Below, piece after piece: positions 54,591 to 62,260 of a stretch of 64,000 nucleotides of DNA. The notes beneath the pieces are model-generated. The model was not told the origin of the DNA. It did no database searches and was given only the letters and a program-made list of their open reading frames with translations. The stretch spans positions 425,444 through 489,443 of the forward strand of contig NZ_BOMM01000001.1 in NCBI RefSeq assembly GCF_016862195.1. The letters run 5' to 3'. Within the stretch, counting starts at the first letter, position 1, and each line of letters begins with the position of its first letter. This stretch comes from Paractinoplanes ferrugineus. Lineage in GTDB: Bacteria; Actinomycetota; Actinomycetes; Mycobacteriales; Micromonosporaceae. The position numbers were made by a program, and so were the translations under genes.

Positions 54591-56342
54591 TCAGTCGATC
54601 GAGCAGATCACCGCGCCGGCGGTGACCGTGCCGCCCACCGCCACCGACAGGCCGGAGACCGTGCCGGAGCGGTGCGCCGACAGCGGCTGCTCCATCTTCA
54701 TGGCCTCGACCACGACTATCGTGTCGCCCTCCTGCACCTCGTCGCCGTCGGAGACCGCCACCTTCACGATCGTGCCCTGCATCGGGGCGGTCAGGGCGGC
54801 ACCACCGGCGGTCGCGGTCGCGGCGGCACCGGAGGCGCGCCGGCCGGCCGGGCGCTGCTGGGCGGGGGCGGCTCCGCCCGTACCGGTCAGCAGGGTTTTC
54901 GGCAGGCTCACCTCCAGGCGCTTGCCGCCGACCTCGACCACGACGGTCTCCCGCTCGGCCGGCGTGCCGGCCGCCGCGGGCGCGGTGAACGGCTCGACGC
55001 CGCCCGCCCATTCCGTCTCGATCCAGCGGGTGTGCACGGTGAACGGCTCGGACGTGAAGGCCGGATCGCGCACCACGGCCCGATGGAACGGCAGGACGGT
55101 CGCGATGCCCTCGACCACGGTCTCGTCGAGCACCCGGCGGGCGCGTTCGAGCGCCTCGGCCCGGGTCGCGCCGACCACGATGATCTTCGCGAGCATCGAG
55201 TCGAAGTTGCCGCCGATCACGCTGCCCGCCTCGACCCCTGAGTCGACCCGCACGCCCGGCCCCAGCGGCCAGCTCAGCGCCGTGACCGGGCCCGGCGCCG
55301 GCAGGAAGTTGCGGCCCGCGTCCTCGCCGTTGATCCGGAACTCGATGGCGTGACCGCGCGGCACCGGATCGTCGGTGACCGGCAGCGGTGCGCCGTCGGC
55401 GATGCGGAACTGCTCGCGCACCAGGTCGAGGCCCGCGGTCTCCTCGCTCACCGGGTGCTCCACCTGAAGCCGGGTGTTGACCTCCAGGAACGAGATGGTG
55501 CCGTCCGGCCCGACGAGGTATTCGACCGTGCCGGCCCCGTGATAACCGGCTTCCCGGCAGATCGCCTTGGCGCTTGCATGGATCTGCGCGCGCTGGGCCT
55601 CGCTCAGGAACGGCGCCGGCGCCTCCTCGACCAGCTTCTGGTGGCGGCGCTGCAGCGAGCAGTCGCGGGTGCCGACCACGATCACGTTGCCGTGCGTGTC
55701 CGCCAACACCTGCGCCTCGACGTGGCGGGGCCGATCGAGGTAGCGCTCCACGAAGCACTCGCCCCGGCCGAACGCCGCGACCGCCTCGCGGGTGGCGCTC
55801 TCGAACAGCGCCGGGATCTCCTCGATCGTGCGCGCGACCTTGAGCCCGCGCCCGCCACCGCCGAACGCCGCCTTGATCGCCACCGGCAGGCCGTGCTCGG
55901 TGGCGAACGCGATGATCTCGCCGGCATCCGCCACCGGCTCGGCCGTGCCGGCCACCAGCGGCGCGCCGGCCCGCTGCGCGATGTGCCGGGCGGTGACCTT
56001 GTCGCCGAGGTCGCGGATCGCCTGCGGGGTCGGACCGATCCAGGTCAGCCCGGCATCCAGCACCGCCTGGGCGAACTCGGCGTTCTCCGACAGGAAGCCG
56101 TAGCCCGGATGCACCGCGTCGGCGCCGCTGCGGGCCGCCACGTCGAGGAGCTTGTCGATGCGGAGATAGGTGTCGGCGGCCGTCTCGCCGCCCAACGCAT
56201 GAGCCTCGTCGGCCAGCCGGGCGGGCAGGCCGTCGCGATCACTGTCGGCGTAGACCGCGACGCTGGCCAAACCGGCGTCCTTGCAGGCCCGGATCACCCG
56301 GACGGCGATTTCGCCACGGTTGGCGATCAATACCTTGCGCAC
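54591..56342 (-). CDS. accA: Acyl-CoA carboxylase alpha subunit (biotin carboxylase plus BCCP)
   Basis: This 583-residue protein has a full biotin carboxylase domain ([35 protein letters not shown] lid [28 protein letters not shown]). A middle linker domain and a biotinyl domain with EAMKMEQPL, where Lys 549 carries biotin, follow. It supplies carboxybiotin to a separate beta subunit to make malonyl-CoA or propionyl-derived methylmalonyl-CoA. In actinomycetes the neighbours are usually maf, accE and the beta subunit. Here maf and accE are present but separated, and no beta subunit is in the window. Confidence 0.95.
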   Translation of the reverse strand: MRKVLIANRGEIAVRVIRACKDAGLASVAVYADSDRDGLPARLADEAHALGGETAADTYLRIDKLLDVAARSGADAVHPGYGFLSENAEFAQAVLDAGLTWIGPTPQAIRDLGDKVTARHIAQRAGAPLVAGTAEPVADAGEIIAFATEHGLPVAIKAAFGGGGRGLKVARTIEEIPALFESATREAVAAFGRGECFVERYLDRPRHVEAQVLADTHGNVIVVGTRDCSLQRRHQKLVEEAPAPFLSEAQRAQIHASAKAICREAGYHGAGTVEYLVGPDGTISFLEVNTRLQVEHPVSEETAGLDLVREQFRIADGAPLPVTDDPVPRGHAIEFRINGEDAGRNFLPAPGPVTALSWPLGPGVRVDSGVEAGSVIGGNFDSMLAKIIVVGATRAEALERARRVLDETVVEGIATVLPFHRAVVRDPAFTSEPFTVHTRWIETEWAGGVEPFTAPAAAGTPAERETVVVEVGGKRLEVSLPKTLLTGTGGAAPAQQRPAGRRASGAAATATAGGAALTAPMQGTIVKVAVSDGDEVQEGDTIVVVEAMKMEQPLSAHRSGTVSGLSVAVGGTVTAGAVICSID

Positions 56343-56426
56343 TGCCTGACCCTACCGCCAAGTAGGGTCTGGGCCGCCCCGCAAAATGATCCGGCCTTTG
56401 TCATACCCGCCGCCTAGGCTGCCCGG

Positions 56427-57371
56427 ATGATAGAGACTCGCGGGCTACGCAAGTCGTTCAAGTCGCGCCAGGGGCGCGCGAAAAAGACCATCGAGGCCGT
56501 CCGAGGGGTGGACCTCGACGTCTCCGACGGAGAGATCTTCGGGTTCCTCGGTCCGAACGGAGCCGGCAAGACCACCACGCTGCGGATGCTCGCGACCCTG
56601 ATCGAGCCGGACGGCGGCACGGCCACCATCGCGGGCGCCGACCTGCGGACGGACCCGGGCGAGGTGCGCCGCCGGATCGGATATGTCGCGCAGGGCGGCA
56701 GCACGTGGGACGGCTCGACCGCACGCGAGGAACTGGTGCTCCAGGCCCGCCTCTACGGCGCGGCCAAGTCCGCCGCCCAGGCCCGCACCGCCGAGGTGCT
56801 GGAGGCCTTCCAACTGGCCGACTATGCCGATCGCAAGTGCAGCACCTACTCCGGCGGCCAGCGGCGCCGCGTCGACATCGCGCTCGGCATCATCCACGCG
56901 CCCAGGGTGGTGTTCCTCGACGAGCCGACCACCGGGCTCGACCCGCAGAGCCGGGCCCACATGTGGGACGAGGTGCGCCGGCTGCGGGCCGAGGGCATGA
57001 CGGTCTTCATCACCACCCACTACCTCGACGAAGCGGACGCGCTCTGCGACCGCATCTCCATCATGGACAACGGCGAGATCGTCGCCTCCGGCACGCCGGC
57101 AGCGCTCAAACGCGAGATCTCCGGCGACGTGGTCCGGGTGGACCTGCCGGTCGCCTCGGTCGCGGCCGCGGCCCAGGCCCTCAGCGCCTACAAGCTCGAG
57201 ACGTACGAGGACAACGTGCGGCTCTACGTGGAGGACGGCGGGGTGGCGATCCCGCAGATCCTGCGCGCCCTCGACGCCGCCGAGGTGCCACTGGCCGGGA
57301 TCCAACTGCACCGGCCCAGCCTCGACGACGTCTTCCTCACCAAGACCGGCCGATCCCTGCGGGAGAGCTGA
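56427..57371 (+). CDS. DrrA-like ABC transporter ATP-binding protein
   Basis: This 314-residue ABC ATPase has Walker A GPNGAGKTT, signature YSGGQRRRVDI, Walker B VVFLDEPTTGLDP and the switch His in ITTHYLDEAD. The C-terminal part, with SLDDVFLTKTGRSLRES, matches the daunorubicin-resistance DrrA group, which energises export of drugs or lipids. It is divergent from accA by 84 bp and followed 3 bp later by its permease. Confidence 0.93.
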   Translation: MIETRGLRKSFKSRQGRAKKTIEAVRGVDLDVSDGEIFGFLGPNGAGKTTTLRMLATLIEPDGGTATIAGADLRTDPGEVRRRIGYVAQGGSTWDGSTAREELVLQARLYGAAKSAAQARTAEVLEAFQLADYADRKCSTYSGGQRRRVDIALGIIHAPRVVFLDEPTTGLDPQSRAHMWDEVRRLRAEGMTVFITTHYLDEADALCDRISIMDNGEIVASGTPAALKREISGDVVRVDLPVASVAAAAQALSAYKLETYEDNVRLYVEDGGVAIPQILRALDAAEVPLAGIQLHRPSLDDVFLTKTGRSLRES

Positions 57372-57374
57372 GCC

Positions 57375-58130
57375 ATGAAACTGCTGCGCGACACCTCACT
57401 GATCTTCCAGCGCCAGGCCCAGCTCCTGCTGCGTAACCCGGTCTGGATTCTGGTCGGCGTCTTCCAGCCGGTGATGTACCTACTTCTGTTCGCCCCGCTG
57501 CTCAAACCCGCGCTCGGCGTCGACTCCACCGCCGAGGCGTACCAGATATTCGTGCCCGGCCTGCTCGTTCTGCTCGCCATCTTCGGCGGCCTGTTCCAAG
57601 GCTTCGGCCTGATCGCCGAGCTCCGCGCCGGGGTGATCGAACGCTCCCGGGTCACGCCGGTCAGCCGCCTCGCCCTGCTGTTGGGCCGATCGCTGCGCGA
57701 CGTGGTCTCACTGATCGCCCAGGCCGTCATCATCACGCTGCTGGCGCTGCTGTTCGACCTGCGCGTGTTCCTCGGGAACCTTCTCCTGGCATACCTGATG
57801 CTGGCCTTGATCTCCCTGATGACCTCGGCCCTGAGCTACGGCATCGCGCTCGTGGTCAAGAGCGAGGACGCCCTCGCCCCGCTGATGAACACGGTGGCCC
57901 AGCCGGTGCTGCTGCTCTCCGGCATCCTGCTGCCGCTGACCTTCGCACCGGGCTGGTTGCAGGGCATCGCCGACTGGAACCCGTTCTCCTGGGCGGTCAA
58001 CGGCACCCGCGCCCTGTTCCGCGGCGACCTGGGCGCCCCCGACGTCTGGCAGGGCCTGCTGATCATGGCAGTCCTGGCCTTCCTCGCCGTCGGGTGGGCG
58101 GCCCGGGAGTTCTCCCGCAGCGTGCGCTGA
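57375..58130 (+). CDS. DrrB-like ABC-2 type permease
   Basis: This 251-residue protein has six predicted membrane helices and ABC-2 features: RNPVWILVGVFQPVMYLLLF, RAGVIERSRVTPVSRLALLLGR and QPVLLLSGILLPLTFAPGWL. It partners the preceding ATPase in an exporter whose cargo is unknown. Three bases separate the two genes. It ends 7 bp from the convergent maf stop. Confidence 0.92.
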   Translation: MKLLRDTSLIFQRQAQLLLRNPVWILVGVFQPVMYLLLFAPLLKPALGVDSTAEAYQIFVPGLLVLLAIFGGLFQGFGLIAELRAGVIERSRVTPVSRLALLLGRSLRDVVSLIAQAVIITLLALLFDLRVFLGNLLLAYLMLALISLMTSALSYGIALVVKSEDALAPLMNTVAQPVLLLSGILLPLTFAPGWLQGIADWNPFSWAVNGTRALFRGDLGAPDVWQGLLIMAVLAFLAVGWAAREFSRSVR

Positions 58131-58137
58131 GACCCGT

Positions 58138-58752
58138 TCAGGAGCGCCACAGGTCGGTGATCGACACGCCCATCTCGATCAGAAGGTTCCGCAGCAGCGG
58201 AAGCGAAAGCCCGATCACGTTGCCCGGATCCCCCTCGATCCGGTCGACGAACGCCCCACCCCGCCCGTCCAGCGTGAACGCGCCGGCCACGTTGAGCGGC
58301 TCGTCGGTGGCCACGTAGGCAGCGATCTCCGCATCCGTCACCTCGGCGAAGTGCACCACTGTCGTGCCGACCGCTTCCGCCTGCCGCCCACTGACCAGCC
58401 CGGTCAGGTGATGCCCGGTGTGCAGCACCCCGGACTTGCCGCGCATCAGCTCCCAGCGCTTGGCCGCCTCCTGAGCGGTGGCCGGCTTGCCGAAGATCTC
58501 CCCCTCGAACGCCAGCACCGAATCACAGCCGAGCACCAGAATCCCCGGATCGGCCGGCAGGTCGGCGGCAATCGCCCGAGCCTTCATCCGCGCCAGGGCA
58601 AGGCACAGGGAGGACGCATCCTCGGCTTCCACCGTGGACTCGTCCACCCCACTGACCATCACTTCAGCGTCGATGCCGGCCGCAGTGAGCAGAGCCCGCC
58701 GTGCGGGGCTGGCCGAGGCAAGGACCAGGCGATACGCGATGTCGTTAGGCAC
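58138..58752 (-). CDS. maf: Maf-like nucleoside triphosphate pyrophosphatase
   Basis: This 204-residue protein has the Maf signature LVLASASPARRALL at the N-terminus, a GVDEST loop, VLGCDSVLAFEGEIFGKP and EGDPGNVIGLSL. Maf enzymes hydrolyse non-canonical or canonical nucleotides and can arrest septation when overexpressed. GTG 58752 is chosen; an ATG at 58773 would add seven residues. In related genomes maf sits between accE and accA. Here a mycosin and two helical-protein genes separate it from accE. Confidence 0.9.
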   Translation of the reverse strand: MPNDIAYRLVLASASPARRALLTAAGIDAEVMVSGVDESTVEAEDASSLCLALARMKARAIAADLPADPGILVLGCDSVLAFEGEIFGKPATAQEAAKRWELMRGKSGVLHTGHHLTGLVSGRQAEAVGTTVVHFAEVTDAEIAAYVATDEPLNVAGAFTLDGRGGAFVDRIEGDPGNVIGLSLPLLRNLLIEMGVSITDLWRS

Positions 58753-58847
58753 GCCCCCGAGGTTACAAGCCATAACGACCCGAAAGGAGCACAGAACGCC
58801 GCGTTTCAGCCTAAGTTTCGCCTGGCGAGAGCCCTTCCAAGCGACCC

Positions 58848-59984
58848 TCAGAAGCTCCGGCGCCGCCGAAAGATGAGTGCGGCGACCAACCCACCCGCTA
58901 CAGCGAGGCCGACAAGCACCCCACCGATGACGAGCGGCATGTTGTTCGAGGCCGGATCGGCTCCGGCGGACGGAGCGGTGCCGGCAGTCGAAGTGGTCGT
59001 CGGGGGAGTGGAGCCCTCGCCGGGTTTGGCCGACGCCGAGGTGCCTTTCAGGGGAGGGACGTCGGCAGTCAGAGCCTTCACGAGGTTCAAGCGCCCGAAT
59101 CCACACTCTTTGTCCTTGCCAGGCGGCCCGATGTCGTCCGCAGTGGCGGTGAGTTGGTGAACAACTTCTGGCGCTGACAGACTGGGGAATTTGGCACGAA
59201 CGAGCGCGACGGCTCCGGACACGATGGCGGTTGCCGCCGACGTTCCGTCAACGTCGACGTATTTCTTCGGCGGCGCCGCAGTCGTGATGTCGACTCCAGG
59301 GGCGCATATTTGAACTTTGGAGTCTTTGACCGACAAGGCGGCGTGTTTGCCGCTTCGGTCAGTCGCACCCACGGCCAGCACGCCTTCGATGGCGGCGGGG
59401 TAACCGATGATCGCGGAGGTTGCGGTGTTGCCGACGCCGGCCACCACCACGACATCGGCTTTCGCTGCGGCCGCCGCCGCGTCTTCGATGTCGAAGGCAG
59501 GACCCACCGCGGCGGACACATTGATGACCGAAGCCTTCTGATCGACGGCCCACCGCATGCCGTCGCCGATCTCTTTCGAGGGCGCCTTGTTTCCGTCGTT
59601 CGAGGTCTTGATCGGTAGCACCTTCGCTGACGGCGCAATACCTAGAACCCCGTCGTCGGCGCCTCGGCCATGGGCGGCTATCAGCGCGGCCATCTCGGTG
59701 CCGTGGCCATCTTTGTCGCTGCGTCCGTCGCCGCTCTCGCCGGGAATCAGGTCCGTTCCAGAAAGCAGATTCCGCTGGACGTCCGGATGCGGGTAGGCGC
59801 CGGTGTCCACGAGGCCAACGATGACGCCGGCTCCCGTACTGATGGCATGGGCTCGCGGGACATCTAGGCTTTTCAGGTACCACTGGTCCGCGCGGAAGCT
59901 GTCTGCCCGGGCGGGGCTCACTGGACCGGTTACGGCGGCCACCAGAAGCGCGGCCGCCGCGACGACGCTGACCTTAAGGCGCAT
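58848..59984 (-). CDS. mycP: Mycosin, type VII secretion subtilisin-like protease
   Basis: This 378-residue membrane-anchored S8 protease has a signal peptide ending near residue 27 and a catalytic triad of Asp 60 (GLVDTGAYPHPD), His 94 (DGHGTEM) and Ser 249 (DGTSAATA), with oxyanion Asn 186. A Pro/Thr/Ser-rich linker, one C-terminal membrane helix and a short Arg-rich tail follow. Mycosins stabilise type VII (ESX) secretion complexes and trim substrates. No eccB, eccC, eccD or eccE is in the window. Three bases separate it from the upstream gene, whose product may be its client. Confidence 0.92.
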   Translation of the reverse strand: MRLKVSVVAAAALLVAAVTGPVSPARADSFRADQWYLKSLDVPRAHAISTGAGVIVGLVDTGAYPHPDVQRNLLSGTDLIPGESGDGRSDKDGHGTEMAALIAAHGRGADDGVLGIAPSAKVLPIKTSNDGNKAPSKEIGDGMRWAVDQKASVINVSAAVGPAFDIEDAAAAAAKADVVVVAGVGNTATSAIIGYPAAIEGVLAVGATDRSGKHAALSVKDSKVQICAPGVDITTAAPPKKYVDVDGTSAATAIVSGAVALVRAKFPSLSAPEVVHQLTATADDIGPPGKDKECGFGRLNLVKALTADVPPLKGTSASAKPGEGSTPPTTTSTAGTAPSAGADPASNNMPLVIGGVLVGLAVAGGLVAALIFRRRRSF

Positions 59985-59986
59985 TC

Positions 59987-61393
59987 TCAGCCGAGCCCAA
60001 TCGCCGGTCCGGGATCGATCCGCTGCTCTCGCGACGGGAGCACCACCGGATCGACACCCTCATCTGTCTCCCACGGATTGTCCGGATCCCAGCGTGTGCC
60101 ATCTGTTTCCTCGCGCTGAGCCGAACGACGACTGCCACCCTGCGGGTACATGCTGCTTGCCTGTCCAGTCGGGGAAAGGCCGGACGTGCCACTGACGCCC
60201 CGTCGCGCACCCAGGCCGGATCCGCCTTCGCCGATGACCCCGCCGATCGGATTGACCCGTCGGCCCACGCCTGAGCGGTTGGCTCCCGGGTTGCCAAGCG
60301 CCCCGGTGGGAGTTTGGCCGATGACTCCCCCGGAGGGCATCGCGCGCGTTCCCTCAGGAAAGCCGCCTCCTCCTCGGGGCGTGGCCTCACGAGGCAGGAT
60401 TCCGCCCCGCCCGACGCCGGGGGTGGTTGGCATGCCCGTTGGGGTCGATCCACCATTCGGCAAAAAGGTGCTGTTCGGTGGCATCAGCCCAGGGCCGGTC
60501 ACGGGTCCGCCGCCGGGGAGACCAGGCGTAACGGGATTGATGGTGGGCGCAGTAGGGGGCAGTTGAGTCGGGCCGGTTCCGCCCAGGACCAAGCCGGGTT
60601 GTGGCGTGGCCACGGCGGGAGGCGTCGTTGCGGAGGGAGATGGAACGAGATGCGACGAGACAGCGGTGTTGGCCGCCGATGCTGGGAACGAGGTCGACGG
60701 CCGATTAGTCGATGGTGTGCTGGAACCGCTGTCGAATGCTGAGGTCGGCGTGATCGGCGGAATCGGCGGCGGGTTGTAGTCGCCGGGGTTCGCTCGCGTG
60801 TCTTCGTTGACGTATTTACCGGTATAGGGCCGCGGTGTCACGATCTTGACCTGCGCCTGGGCGAGGTCGGTGCTGACGGAGCTCAGCATCCGCGCCGCCT
60901 GGACCCGGAGCTCTTCCTGCCGGTTCGAAGCCACACCGGAGGGCTCGGCACCGCTGGGGCTCGGACTCGGCGTAGGCGTGACGCTCTTCTGCTGAGTCGG
61001 GTTGGCCAGCAGCTGTTCGTTACTTTTGTACTCTTTGTAGATCGCATCCATCTTGACTTGCGCCTGATAGATGGATCCGGTGGCCGACGAAATTGCCTCA
61101 TGATTCGCCAGTGCAGCCTCGTAAGTGTCTTCGAGGTCCGAAATCAGGTTGTTCAAGCGGTCGATATAAACCTTGGCCGCCGAGCTCTTCTTGGGTGACC
61201 AGGCGGTAGCTAGGTTGTCCCGATAGTTCCGAACCTGCCAGAGGTGTTCACTTACCAGCTCGGCTGACTTCTTCCACCCATCGCCGATGTCCCATTGTTT
61301 CTGGGTGTCCGGGTTCTGAATCAGCGTCTGCATCTGCTCGATCGTCAGCGACTCCCACGGGGTGCCGCCACCTCCACCACCCGCGTCAATCAT
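59987..61393 (-). CDS. Type VII secretion-associated helical protein with Pro/Gly-rich tail
   Basis: This 468-residue protein has a helical N-terminal 190 residues with WESLTIEQMQTLIQNPDTQ, NYRDNLATAWSPKKSSAAKV and coiled helices up to ARMLSSVSTDLAQAQV. That layout is reminiscent of PPE-like or WXG100-related ESX partners. The rest is Pro/Gly/Thr/Ser-rich and ends DPDNPWETDEGVDPVV. There is no signal peptide. It overlaps the preceding gene by one base and precedes mycP by 2 bp. A role as a secreted substrate or scaffold is inferred from context and fold style. Confidence 0.75.
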   Translation of the reverse strand: MIDAGGGGGGTPWESLTIEQMQTLIQNPDTQKQWDIGDGWKKSAELVSEHLWQVRNYRDNLATAWSPKKSSAAKVYIDRLNNLISDLEDTYEAALANHEAISSATGSIYQAQVKMDAIYKEYKSNEQLLANPTQQKSVTPTPSPSPSGAEPSGVASNRQEELRVQAARMLSSVSTDLAQAQVKIVTPRPYTGKYVNEDTRANPGDYNPPPIPPITPTSAFDSGSSTPSTNRPSTSFPASAANTAVSSHLVPSPSATTPPAVATPQPGLVLGGTGPTQLPPTAPTINPVTPGLPGGGPVTGPGLMPPNSTFLPNGGSTPTGMPTTPGVGRGGILPREATPRGGGGFPEGTRAMPSGGVIGQTPTGALGNPGANRSGVGRRVNPIGGVIGEGGSGLGARRGVSGTSGLSPTGQASSMYPQGGSRRSAQREETDGTRWDPDNPWETDEGVDPVVLPSREQRIDPGPAIGLG

Positions 61394-61824
61394 CAGGCGT
61401 TCCCCTCAGCGGGTGTGCTGCCGTCGAGGGACGTGACGTTCTGGAAAGCCTTGTCCACATCGTTGACTTTCGCGTGCGAGAACGCGTCGGAACCGTCGTA
61501 CCGCTTACTGATGTCCTGGGCGGCGACTGCGAACTCTTGTGTTCCGTTCGCGAAGTTGTACACGTTTTGGTGAGCTATGTCCTGCGCCTGGTTGTGGGCG
61601 AAAAGGAAGGTCAGCAGCTCGATGAACTCGCTCGGCGGGTCCGGAAGGCGGGTCGACATGGCGTCGGTCACCGTCGAGAGGTGAGGGGCGTAGTCGTCTT
61701 TCACGATCGCCGACAAACCCGTGGCGAACTGTTCCATCGCCTGGATGTCCGCCTCTATCTGGCTGAAGTCCGTGTAGCCGTAGTCGCGCAGCCAAGCAGG
61801 CCCGCGGTCCTCCTCAGGAATCAT
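61393..61824 (-). CDS. Small helical partner protein of the type VII mini-module
   Basis: This 143-residue, almost wholly helical protein has no signal peptide. It contains IEADIQAMEQFATGL, DPPSEFIELLTFLFAHNQAQ and NGTQEFAVAAQDISKRYDGS. Size and helicity recall WXG100/PE-like partners, although a clear WxG turn is not seen. ATG 61824 is preferred; an upstream ATG at 61881 would add an Arg-rich leader. The stop overlaps the next ATG (TGATG), so the two proteins are likely made in equal amounts and may form a heterodimer. Confidence 0.72.
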   Translation of the reverse strand: MIPEEDRGPAWLRDYGYTDFSQIEADIQAMEQFATGLSAIVKDDYAPHLSTVTDAMSTRLPDPPSEFIELLTFLFAHNQAQDIAHQNVYNFANGTQEFAVAAQDISKRYDGSDAFSHAKVNDVDKAFQNVTSLDGSTPAEGNA

Positions 61825-61956
61825 TTCCGGCCTCCCCCGACGAGCCCTCGGAACGCCGGTGTGACCCGGCGAAGCATCCATGAGGGTAGTCCGTCGGGGC
61901 GAGCGTCGGGGGCCCGTACCGCCGCCTGTGGACGGTCGGAATCGATCGGCCGATGG

Positions 61957-62160
61957 CTATCTGGCCGGTAGGGCCGACGCGCGCCAGCCGGATGCGGTTG
62001 CCGGTGGGCGGGCGGACCTGGCCCAGGAGGATGGTGGCCGGGGGCGGGCGGGTGCCGAATTCATCGCGCTGGATCTCGCGGCCAGCAAGGTGACCAGGGC
62101 GGCCAGCTCAAGATCGGTCGGGGTGCCGCGGACTACGCTGACCAGGGGTTCCGCATCCAT
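61957..62160 (-). CDS. accE: Acyl-CoA carboxylase epsilon subunit
   Basis: This 67-residue protein begins with the epsilon-subunit pattern VVRGTPTDLELAALVTLLAA and ends in a basic, Trp-containing stretch (SSWARSARPP, SGWRASALPAR). Epsilon subunits stabilise the actinobacterial alpha-beta carboxylase complex. The gene is normally beside the beta-subunit gene, but a kinase gene on the other strand lies upstream here. TACGCT six bases before the ATG suggests a leaderless mRNA. A rightward frame across the same DNA is a shadow. Confidence 0.85.
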   Translation of the reverse strand: MDAEPLVSVVRGTPTDLELAALVTLLAARSSAMNSAPARPRPPSSWARSARPPATASGWRASALPAR

Positions 62161-62260
62161 CGACCGAGCGTACGACGTCTAGGGGATATCCGGTGACACG
62201 CGTCCCACACTCGGCTGATCGATTCGCTGCGGCTGGACATGACCGGGTATTTTCTGCGTG

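Noticed and set aside
61880..62182. 100-codon rightward frame over accE
   Set aside because: The opposite strand encodes a recognisable epsilon subunit; the rightward frame is Arg/Gly-rich noise.
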